DNA of 8,211 nucleotides from Methylococcaceae bacterium (GTDB taxonomy: Bacteria > Pseudomonadota > Gammaproteobacteria > Methylococcales > Methylomonadaceae): positions 1 to 8,211 of the forward strand of contig CANKON010000059.1 of assembly GCA_947484105.1 (NCBI GenBank), written 5' to 3'. Shown here piece after piece: positions 1 through 6,001 of this stretch. Both the position numbers and the translations under genes were made by a program. Under the pieces are notes generated by a model that searched no databases, was not told the DNA's origin, and saw nothing but the letters and a program-made list of their open reading frames with translations. The first letter of the stretch is position 1. Each line of letters begins with the position of its first letter.

Positions 1-1135
1 ATTCATCTCCGCCAATTCGCGCACATAAATCCCCTTTGCGGGTATTTTTTCGCAACACATCAGCAATGGCACATAACGCCGCATCGCCCGTTGGATGACC
101 GTAAGAATCGTTAATATCTTTGAAGTTATCTAAGTCAATCATCAGCACACAAAATTCATGGCTGTGACGTTCACAACGCCCCACTTCATATTCCAAAATA
201 TCGTTAAATTGTCGGCGGTTATAAAGCCCAGTTAATGGGTCATGAACTGCATAGTATTCGAGTTCCAACAACGTGCGTGACAAGGCTTTACTTGAACCGA
301 CAACCATCACCATGACGGATAAAATCGCCCGAATTACGCTTTCTTCTTGAGGCGATAATTTATTATTCGACGCATACGCCAAACCTAATAATCCCGCTAG
401 ATTCGTCGATTGATCGGCAACAGGAACGCTAATCATATTGATGTCGAGTACGTCATTCACAAAATTATTTTCGCCACACGACACTACAAATTCTTCAATA
501 TCTAGCACCGTATCTTTCGGCAAACCGATACTTTCAATCATTTTCAGACTGAGTTTTTGCCGTGCATCTTCGAGTGTTTCAGGGCTGTATTGCCCTAATG
601 TGTACAAATAAAGCGATAAACCATGTTCTTCGGCAAACGCAATGTAGAAAAAGTTGAACGGAAAAATGCTATGAAAATCGCCTAAAATTTCTTGCACAAA
701 CTCTTTCCATTGCGAAACGTGTTCGTGCGACAAGATAATGTTTTCTAAAACTTTGCTTTGGCGTTCGAGCAAATCTTTTTCAATCAGCACCGATGATAAC
801 GTTTTCAGCGCATTGTTAAATTCGACAATCACGTCTTGAATGCGTGAGCGGGAGATTTGTTGTTGTTTTTCGTATTGCTCAAAAAGTAGATGCAAACTTT
901 TATCCAAACGATTGCAACTTTGCATTGCTCGCGTTATCGCATTTTTTGTATCGTCGGAATTTTTTGCTTCTAAGCCCGCTTCTAATCTTTCGACAATGTC
1001 GTCAGTTACGCTGTGCGTTAATTCGATATTGTTGAACGCATAACGCTGCGTACGGGTCTGGTGTTCTAAGATTTCAGTGATTTGGTTAATGAAATTAAAA
1101 CGTAATTCTTCTAAGTGATTGGTTGGAAAATTCAT
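1..1135 (-). CDS. GAF-like/GGDEF diguanylate cyclase, 3' end cut by window edge
   Basis: Predicted cytosolic diguanylate cyclase (2 GTP to c-di-GMP). 378 codons are visible and the frame is open to the left edge. Residues 1-135 are mostly charged helix with coiled-coil character. Residues about 140-285 look like a GAF-type sensory domain (segments FFYIAFAEEHG and ISVPVADQSTNLAGLLGLAY). The cyclase domain starts with HDPLTGLYNRRQF (298-310) and continues through MIDLDNFKDIND (332-343), with the metal-binding Asp334, then GHPTGD (346-351) and RIGGDE (373-378). The next base is compatible with the Phe of GGDEF, so the catalytic signature is intact as far as visible. No membrane segment or signal peptide is seen. 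An inhibitory-site RxxD is not apparent just before GGDE. The start lies 4 bases after the stop of the ODP gene, with only an A-rich stretch as ribosome site, so translational coupling is likely. The ligand of the GAF-like domain cannot be told from sequence, and an EAL domain further downstream cannot be excluded. Confidence 0.93.
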   Translation of the reverse strand, partial: MNFPTNHLEELRFNFINQITEILEHQTRTQRYAFNNIELTHSVTDDIVERLEAGLEAKNSDDTKNAITRAMQSCNRLDKSLHLLFEQYEKQQQISRSRIQDVIVEFNNALKTLSSVLIEKDLLERQSKVLENIILSHEHVSQWKEFVQEILGDFHSIFPFNFFYIAFAEEHGLSLYLYTLGQYSPETLEDARQKLSLKMIESIGLPKDTVLDIEEFVVSCGENNFVNDVLDINMISVPVADQSTNLAGLLGLAYASNNKLSPQEESVIRAILSVMVMVVGSSKALSRTLLELEYYAVHDPLTGLYNRRQFNDILEYEVGRCERHSHEFCVLMIDLDNFKDINDSYGHPTGDAALCAIADVLRKNTRKGDLCARIGGDE

Positions 1136-1139
1136 TCGG

Positions 1140-1910
1140 TTAATTTTTTTCAGGAAAATGTCCAAAAGGTTGCATTAAATCTACGCCGCATTGCAATTTT
1201 TGAAACCAAGTAAAAAAATCTTTGACGGCTTGACCACGATAAATCGGTCCGTGTTGCGGTGCGAGCATTTCAATATCGAGTTCTTTAATAGTTTCGAGCC
1301 AGCATAAAATGGCTTTGTTTGAACACATATAACGGCGATGAAAACCTTCAATATGTGGAATATGCGCCGCAAAGTCATCAACGAAAACAGAGTTGTCATC
1401 GTCTGCCATCATTGCCGCGCCAATATCACCAGTGAATAAAATTTTTGAAATTGGATCGTAGACGTTAATTTGTCCTTCTGAGTGCAGAAAATGCGCGGGA
1501 ACAATTTTTAAAGTGAATTCATGACTGTCATTCCAAATCATACCTTCATTTGGCACGCCGACAAATCGCGCCATATCTCTTAAACCGTAATGTGGCAAAA
1601 AACGAATCCAAATACTCGATACGAAAATAGGTGAATGAATCAAATCCATCCACGTCGAAAGTCCACCGACAATGTCAGGATCTTGATGTGAAAGGAAAAT
1701 ACCTTTAATTTGATTTGGCTCGATATAACGTAACATTTCAGCCAATACGCGCGGCATCACGCCAAAACCACCTGGGTCGAGTAAAACACCTTCGTTTTGG
1801 TGTGTAATGAGATATTGATTTGAGCGAATGCCATCTTCTTCACCCGCTTCACTTTCGTTGAGCAAAATAAAACGGTGGCTTTCAGATTCAAATAACGTGA
1901 CGTTACGCAT
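1140..1910 (-). CDS. ODP-type di-iron metallo-beta-lactamase-fold protein (putative oxygen sensor)
   Basis: Stand-alone metallo-beta-lactamase-fold protein of the flavodiiron/ODP branch, 256 aa from the chosen start. Visible ligands (numbered from this start) are SHQDPD with His75, Asp77 and Asp79; PAHFLHSEG with His140/His143; FTGDIG with Asp162; and PQHGPIY with His220. This is the flavodiiron pattern HxExD...H...D...H with Glu replaced by Asp and Ile after the second Asp. No flavodoxin or rubredoxin domain follows, so there is no obvious electron path for oxygen or NO reduction. Known family: stand-alone ODP proteins bind O2 at di-iron and serve as sensors, for example in Treponema chemotaxis. 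Start choice: an in-frame ATG at 1943 gives 11 extra residues but has no ribosome site, while the ATG at 1910 is preceded by AAAAGGC about 8 bases upstream and begins just before the conserved first strand. The sensor role is inferred from family and from the cyclase gene 4 bases downstream. A glyoxalase-like hydrolase is less likely because the HxHxDH motif is absent. Confidence 0.88.
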   Translation of the reverse strand: MRNVTLFESESHRFILLNESEAGEEDGIRSNQYLITHQNEGVLLDPGGFGVMPRVLAEMLRYIEPNQIKGIFLSHQDPDIVGGLSTWMDLIHSPIFVSSIWIRFLPHYGLRDMARFVGVPNEGMIWNDSHEFTLKIVPAHFLHSEGQINVYDPISKILFTGDIGAAMMADDDNSVFVDDFAAHIPHIEGFHRRYMCSNKAILCWLETIKELDIEMLAPQHGPIYRGQAVKDFFTWFQKLQCGVDLMQPFGHFPEKN

Positions 1911-1949
1911 AGTAGTTGCCTTTTTAGCAGAGGTATTCAACATAAATTT

Positions 1950-2717
1950 TTAATCGTTGTAATCAATAATAAGTGGCGCGTGATCGGAAAAACGCTCTGT
2001 TTTGTAAATGCTTGCAGCTTTAACTTTGTTCTGGAGTGACGCGCTGATAATTTGGTAATCAATCCGCCAACCGACATTTTTTGCCCACGCTTGACCACGA
2101 TTTGACCACCAAGTGTATTGTTCGGCTTCTTGATTGACTAAGCGAAACGCATCAAACCATTCTTCGTCCGCAAACACCGCGTCTAGCCAAGCCCGTTCTT
2201 CGGGTAAAAAGCCTGAATTTTTTTGATTTCCGCGCCAATTTTTTAAATCAATCGCTTTATGTGCAATGTTCCAATCCCCGCAAATTATGGTGTCTCGCCC
2301 GTTTGTCGCGCAAGTTTTTAAATACTCGGCAAAGCGTTCAAGTACACTAAATTTAAAATTTTGCCGTTCTTCGCCTGACGAACCTGAAGGTAAATAAAGT
2401 GAAATCACGCTTAAATTACCGAATCGTGCTTCGATAAATCGTCCTTCACGGTCAATATCTTCAATTCCGATACCGTAAATGACTTTGTCGGGCTTGTTTT
2501 TACAATAAAGTGCAACGCCACTGTAGCCTTTTTTTTCGGCATCATGATAAAAACAGTGATATGGGGCGGGGCAAAAAATATCTTCGGCTAATTGCTCAAG
2601 CTGGGCTTTGGTTTCTTGGATACAAACCACGTCTGCATTTTGCTGGGCTAACCACGCGAAAAAACCTTTGCGTTCAGCCGCGCGAATTCCGTTTGTGTTG
2701 ACAGTAATAATACGCAT
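1950..2717 (-). CDS. xthA: Exodeoxyribonuclease III (AP endonuclease family)
   Basis: Mg-dependent nuclease of the exonuclease/endonuclease/phosphatase fold, cutting 5' of abasic sites and degrading 3' ends in base excision repair. It is 255 aa, usual for the family. Motifs in order: RIITVNTNGIRAA at the N-terminus, CIQETKA with metal-binding Glu35, SGVALY (66-71), SLYLPSGSSGEER (106-118), IICGDWNIAH with catalytic Asp148 and Asn150, NVGWRIDYQ (214-222), and the C-terminal SDHAP with Asp245/His246. The frame stays open upstream to 2840, but those 41 extra residues are unlike the family and run into the divergent rpmE leader, so the ATG at 2717 is chosen. Its upstream ribosome site is weak (GGA about 12 bases before). 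The N-terminal and central wording resembles the Pseudomonas Crc lineage, but unlike Crc all catalytic residues are kept, so this should be an active nuclease. It is the first gene of the minus-strand cluster, 39 bases (or 6 with the longer start) before the ODP gene. Confidence 0.93.
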   Translation of the reverse strand: MRIITVNTNGIRAAERKGFFAWLAQQNADVVCIQETKAQLEQLAEDIFCPAPYHCFYHDAEKKGYSGVALYCKNKPDKVIYGIGIEDIDREGRFIEARFGNLSVISLYLPSGSSGEERQNFKFSVLERFAEYLKTCATNGRDTIICGDWNIAHKAIDLKNWRGNQKNSGFLPEERAWLDAVFADEEWFDAFRLVNQEAEQYTWWSNRGQAWAKNVGWRIDYQIISASLQNKVKAASIYKTERFSDHAPLIIDYND

Positions 2718-2732
2718 AAAAGTTTGAATCCA

Positions 2733-2761
2733 TTGCGATTTGTGAGTTAAGTCAGTATCAT
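2733..2761 (+). promoter_or_regulatory. Probable sigma70 promoter for rpmE
   Basis: TTGCGA (2733-2738, 4/6 match to the -35 consensus) and TATCAT (2756-2761, 5/6 to the -10) are separated by 17 bp. The expected start of transcription is about 2768, giving a short leader of about 40 nt before the rpmE ATG at 2808. On the opposite strand TATGAT (2762-2757) is a good -10 for the divergent exonuclease III cluster, though no convincing -35 was found for it. Confidence 0.5.
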
Positions 2762-2762
2762 A

Positions 2763-2794
2763 GGCGGTTTTTAAATCAACCGCCCGTTGTGGGC
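2763..2794 (+). promoter_or_regulatory. Competing hairpins in the rpmE leader (putative L31 autoregulatory element)
   Basis: GGCGGTT (2763-2769) is perfectly complementary to AACCGCC (2778-2784), with an 8-base loop. The right arm overlaps a second possible hairpin, GCCC (2782-2785) with GGGC (2791-2794), loop GTTGT, which would tie up the only G-rich stretch upstream of the rpmE start. The two pairings exclude each other. L31 operons in several bacterial groups have structured leaders through which L31 represses its own synthesis, so the location is right. Whether this is such an element is inference. If transcription starts near 2768, most of the first left arm would not be in the RNA. Confidence 0.4.
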
Positions 2795-2807
2795 AATGCG
2801 AAAAATC

Positions 2808-3008
2808 ATGAAACCAGAAATTCATCCTAATTATAAACAAATTACCGTTACTTGTGGTTGCGGCAATACTTTTGTGACCGGTTCTGCGTTGGCTAAAGAC
2901 TTAAACATTGAAGTTTGTTCTTCTTGCCACCCTTTCTACACAGGGAAACAACGCGTTGTGGACACAGCAGGTCGCGTCGATAAATTCAAAAAACGTTTCG
3001 GCAGATAA
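2808..3008 (+). CDS. rpmE: 50S ribosomal protein L31 (zinc-binding type)
   Basis: Small large-subunit ribosomal protein that, in known ribosomes, helps bridge the subunits near the central protuberance. 66 aa. The family hallmarks are visible: MKPEIHPNY at the start, CGCGN (Cys16, Cys18), the [13 protein letters not shown] block with Cys37 and Cys40, and the C-terminal [11 protein letters not shown]. Four cysteines at the same spacing as E. coli L31 mark the C+ form that binds zinc, as opposed to the zinc-free paralogue made under zinc starvation. Start choice: in-frame TTG (2787) and ATG (2796) lie upstream, but the ATG at 2808 gives the conserved N-terminus. No good Shine-Dalgarno is present (nearest is GGG at 2791-2793), which fits leader-structure control. 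Monocistronic: own promoter upstream and a strong terminator 14 bases after the stop. Confidence 0.97.
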   Translation: MKPEIHPNYKQITVTCGCGNTFVTGSALAKDLNIEVCSSCHPFYTGKQRVVDTAGRVDKFKKRFGR

Positions 3009-3022
3009 TTTTTATTTTTTGC

Positions 3023-3066
3023 CAACAAAAAAGCCGATACGTTTTTGCGTATCGGCTTTTTTGTTG
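3023..3066. terminator. Shared bidirectional intrinsic terminator (rpmE / deaD)
   Basis: A perfect 19-bp inverted repeat (3023-3041 against 3048-3066) with a 6-base loop TTTTTG. The core is the GC-containing stem GCCGATACG/CGTATCGGC, flanked by A6 on the left and T6 on the right. Read on either strand it is a stem followed by a U-run, so it can stop rpmE from the left (stop codon at 3006-3008) and deaD from the right (stop codon at 3076-3078). Confidence 0.92.
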
Positions 3067-3075
3067 CGTGATGAT

Positions 3076-4950
3076 TTAGAAATCTTTCGGTTCTTTCGCA
3101 CGACGTGACGTTGAACTTAAACGTTTTTTACTTTTGTCGCCTTTTGGTTTGCTGTCGTCAAATTTCAAGGTTTTTCTACCTTCTGATTTTTCAGCTTTCG
3201 GTTCATATTTAGCACTGCTGCTTGAACTTTCGCCGACTTTTGAAATGTTTAACGCTTGACCGACTACACGCACTTTGCGTAATTCTTGCAATAATTCTTT
3301 TGGCATTCCAGCAGGTAATTCGACCGTGCTGTAATCATCTTCAATGCGAATTCGCGCAATGTGTGCGCCTTCAATACCTGTTTCATTCGCAATCGCACCA
3401 ACGATATTTCCAGGTTTTACGCCGTGAGCATTGCCGACTTCAATTCGGAAAGTTTCCATTTCAACATTGCTTGAAAATTCGCGTTTCGGACGACGTTCAC
3501 GTTCGCCACGATCATTTGATTCACGTCTTGGACGTTCATTTCTGTCGCTACGTCCGCGTGAATCATCACGATCACGGCGTGGACGTTCGTCGCTACGTTC
3601 GCGGTCACGTTCCGACACTTTTTTCGGTGGAGCCATGAGCAATGGTTCGTCGCCTTGTACTAATTTTGCTAATGCCGCGCCAATTTCTAAAGCGGTAACA
3701 TCATGTTCAATTTCGTATTGTTGAATCAATTGCGAGAAGAAACTTAATTCGGCTGACGCTAATGTATCTGTGATGTTTTGTTTGAAACGGGCGATGCGTT
3801 TGTTGTTGATAATTTCGGTTGAAGGCAAGCCCATTTCTTCAACTTTTTGTTTGGTTGCACGTTCGATGTTGATGAGCAATTTGCGTTCGCGTGGTGCAAT
3901 AAACAAAATCGCATCGCCTGTGCGACCTGCGCGACCTGTACGACCAATACGATGCACATACGATTCCGTATCGTAAGGAATATCGTAATTGACAACATGG
4001 GTAATTCTGTCCACGTCTAAACCACGCGCGGCAACGTCGGTTGCAATCAGAATATCGAGTTTGCCATTTTTCAAATGGTTAATCGCGCGTTCACGCAAAT
4101 TTTGTGACATATCGCCGTTAATCGCCGCTGCAGAATAACCACGCGCTTCTAATTTTTCAGCCAATTCAATCGTTGCGGTTTTGGTTCGCACGAAAATAAT
4201 CATGCCGTCGAACGTTTCAGCTTCCAAAATCCGTGTCAAAGCATCGAGTTTGTGAACACCACTAACAAGCCAATAACGTTGACGGATATTTTCCGCTGAC
4301 GCATTGGTGACTTTAATCGTAACGTGTTCAGGTTTATTGAGATATTTATCTGTCATTCTGCGAATAACGGTCGGCATCGTGGCAGAGAACAAGGCAATCT
4401 GACGTTCGTCAGGTGTTTGATCTAAAATCCATTCGACATCATCAATAAAACCCATGCGTAACATTTCGTCGGCTTCATCTAAAACTAAGAATTTCAAATT
4501 AGTGAGTGATAATGTGCCTTTTCGCATGTGATCCATCACACGTCCAGGCGTACCCACGACAACGTGTGCACCACGTTTTAAAGCGCGTAATTGCGAAGTG
4601 TAATCTTGTCCACCGTAAATGGGTAAAACATGAAAATCTTTTAAATGTGACGCATAACGTTGGAACGCTTCGGCAACTTGAATCGCTAATTCGCGTGTGG
4701 GGGCTAAAACTAAGACTTGTGGATCGCGTTGTTTTAAATCAATGCGCGACAAAATGGGCAATGCGAAAGCAGCGGTTTTACCTGTGCCTGTTTGCGCTTG
4801 ACCTAAAACGTCTTTGCCTTCGAGAATAAATGGGATAGTTTGGGCTTGAATCGGGGACGGCGTTTCGTAGCCGACTTCTTTTAATGCTTTAAGTAAGGGT
4901 TCAATAATTCCTAAGTCACGAAATGACAATGGAGTTGTTTCTTCAGACAT
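3076..4950 (-). CDS. deaD: ATP-dependent DEAD-box RNA helicase DeaD/CsdA
   Basis: RNA helicase that unwinds structured RNA in ribosome assembly, mRNA decay and cold adaptation (known for the family). 624 aa, nearly the same length as E. coli DeaD. All helicase motifs are visible: Phe10 and Gln35 of the Q motif, AQTGTGKT (52-59), PTRELA (84-89), TPGR (134-137), DEAD (158-161), SAT (189-191), IIFVRTK (251-257), ATDVAARGLDV (303-313) and HRIGRTGRAG (333-342). After the core come a dimerisation-like helical region (about 385-435), an Arg/Asp/Glu-rich linker (about 443-492), a DbpA-type RNA-binding domain (about 497-571, containing GNIVGAIANETGI) and a Ser/Lys-rich basic tail. The last two distinguish DeaD from RhlE/SrmB. 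The ATG at 4950 is preceded by CAGGTAAATC, a good ribosome site. Single gene with its own promoter and terminator. Confidence 0.97.
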   Translation of the reverse strand: MSEETTPLSFRDLGIIEPLLKALKEVGYETPSPIQAQTIPFILEGKDVLGQAQTGTGKTAAFALPILSRIDLKQRDPQVLVLAPTRELAIQVAEAFQRYASHLKDFHVLPIYGGQDYTSQLRALKRGAHVVVGTPGRVMDHMRKGTLSLTNLKFLVLDEADEMLRMGFIDDVEWILDQTPDERQIALFSATMPTVIRRMTDKYLNKPEHVTIKVTNASAENIRQRYWLVSGVHKLDALTRILEAETFDGMIIFVRTKTATIELAEKLEARGYSAAAINGDMSQNLRERAINHLKNGKLDILIATDVAARGLDVDRITHVVNYDIPYDTESYVHRIGRTGRAGRTGDAILFIAPRERKLLINIERATKQKVEEMGLPSTEIINNKRIARFKQNITDTLASAELSFFSQLIQQYEIEHDVTALEIGAALAKLVQGDEPLLMAPPKKVSERDRERSDERPRRDRDDSRGRSDRNERPRRESNDRGERERRPKREFSSNVEMETFRIEVGNAHGVKPGNIVGAIANETGIEGAHIARIRIEDDYSTVELPAGMPKELLQELRKVRVVGQALNISKVGESSSSSAKYEPKAEKSEGRKTLKFDDSKPKGDKSKKRLSSTSRRAKEPKDF

Positions 4951-5018
4951 GATTTACCTGTTGTAGAAGTTTAGAATGCGCGATGTTGCGCGGGGAGGGT
5001 ATTTGTTTTGATGTTTGA

Positions 5019-5049
5019 ATTATAACGCATTTATGCGCCATTCTGCTAA
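5019..5049 (-). promoter_or_regulatory. Probable deaD promoter with adjacent dyad
   Basis: On the minus strand a perfect -10 TATAAT lies at 5024-5019. The best -35 is TTAGCA at 5049-5044, with a long 19-bp spacer, so it would be weak or activator-assisted. Inside the spacer is the dyad CGCAT-tt-ATGCG (5026-5037). The predicted leader is about 60 nt and includes GCGC-AACATC-GCGC, a possible small hairpin close to the ribosome site. Confidence 0.5.
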
Positions 5050-5050
5050 T

Positions 5051-5081
5051 TTAGGCAATTTTAAAGAATTGCTTTTATAAT
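5051..5081 (+). promoter_or_regulatory. Probable dapA-bamC promoter
   Basis: Perfect -10 TATAAT at 5076-5081. The -35 is poor: TTAGGC at 5051-5056 with a 19-bp spacer. The spacer holds the inverted repeat GCAATT-ttaaag-AATTGC (5055-5072), a possible operator. Transcription would start near 5088, leaving a leader of about 37 nt that ends in GAGAG (5115-5119), five bases before the dapA ATG. Confidence 0.5.
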
Positions 5082-5124
5082 AAGCACAACAAAAACTTAA
5101 CTTTTTAACCCATCGAGAGCTTTC

Positions 5125-6000
5125 ATGATTCAAGGTAGTATCGTCGCATTAGTCACACCAATGGACAGCACAGGTGCTGTAAATTTCGACAGTTTGGGCG
5201 CGTTATGCGAATTTCATATCGAACAAGGCACAGATGCCATTGTCGCAGTGGGTACGACAGGCGAATCAGCAACATTGAGCGAAAAGGAACATTGCGAAGT
5301 CATTAAATTCGTGGTGGATAAAGTTGCTGGACGCATTCCTGTCATTGCGGGTACGGGTTCAAATTCAACGTCCGAAGCCATTAACTTAACTCGAAAAGCG
5401 AAAGAATTAGCGGCTGATGCGTGTTTAATTGTTACACCTTATTACAACAAACCGACGCAAGAAGGTTTGTATTTACATCATAAAGCCATTGCAGAAGCGG
5501 TTGATATTGCACAAATTTTGTACAATGTTCCAGGTCGAACAGCGTGCGATATGTTACCTGAAACAATTGGACGGCTGGCGAAAATCCCCAACATTGTCGG
5601 TGTAAAGGAAGCGACTGGCGATTTAACTCGCGTACAAAAAATTCGAGATTTAACGCATCCAGATTTTGCAATTTACACAGGCGATGACGCAACGAGCCGC
5701 GAGTTTTGCTTGTTAGGTGGCAACGGAACAATTACCGTTTCTGGTAATGTTGCACCGCGTTTAGTTCATGAAATGATTACTGCTGCAATCGCTGGCGATG
5801 TTGAAACTGCCGCTGAAATAGATAAAAAATTAACCGCATTGCACCGCGATTTGTTTATTCAAGCGAATCCGATTCCTGTGAAATGGGCGGTTGCTGAAAT
5901 GGGTTTGATGCCAAAAGGAATTCGTTTGCCGTTGACGTGGCTCACACCAGAATGTGAAGAAATCGTGCGAGAGGCTATGCGTCAAGCTGGCGTAATTTAA
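5125..6000 (+). CDS. dapA: 4-hydroxy-tetrahydrodipicolinate synthase
   Basis: Cytosolic TIM-barrel class I aldolase that condenses pyruvate with aspartate semialdehyde, the first committed step of diaminopimelate/lysine synthesis. 291 aa, full length. The Schiff-base Lys161 sits in VGVKEATGDL. The catalytic relay Thr44 (VGTTGES), Tyr107 (TPYYNKP) and Tyr133 (ILYNVPGR), plus the substrate-binding Arg138, fall at the same residue numbers as in E. coli DapA. The C-terminal NPIPVKWA block is also present. These features separate it from NanA- or KDG-aldolase-type relatives. The start at 5125 gives the standard N-terminus (xGSIVALVTPM) and follows a GAGAG ribosome site. It is followed after one base by the bamC-like gene, the usual gammaproteobacterial dapA-bamC pairing, so the two are almost surely co-transcribed. 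Confidence 0.98.
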   Translation: MIQGSIVALVTPMDSTGAVNFDSLGALCEFHIEQGTDAIVAVGTTGESATLSEKEHCEVIKFVVDKVAGRIPVIAGTGSNSTSEAINLTRKAKELAADACLIVTPYYNKPTQEGLYLHHKAIAEAVDIAQILYNVPGRTACDMLPETIGRLAKIPNIVGVKEATGDLTRVQKIRDLTHPDFAIYTGDDATSREFCLLGGNGTITVSGNVAPRLVHEMITAAIAGDVETAAEIDKKLTALHRDLFIQANPIPVKWAVAEMGLMPKGIRLPLTWLTPECEEIVREAMRQAGVI

Positions 6001-6001
6001 G

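Noticed and set aside
840..1043. Two overlapping small plus-strand frames
   Set aside because: Both are antisense to the helical N-terminal part of the diguanylate cyclase and are Cys/Leu/Ser-rich as expected for shadows.
2698..2703. Perfect TTGACA on the plus strand
   Set aside because: No acceptable -10 at 16-18 bp, and it lies within the exonuclease III coding start (codons for Thr-Val-Asn-Thr).
2718..2840. N-terminal extension of exonuclease III to an ATG at 2840
   Set aside because: The extra 41 residues have no family similarity and would overlap the divergent rpmE start and leader.
3222..3724. Several open frames antisense to or out of frame with deaD, rich in Arg/Ser or His/Val
   Set aside because: They arise from the low-complexity Arg/Asp-coding linker of deaD read in other frames; no ribosome sites and no family features.
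5432..5731. 99-codon minus-strand frame inside dapA
   Set aside because: Antisense shadow of a fully conserved enzyme; no independent signals.
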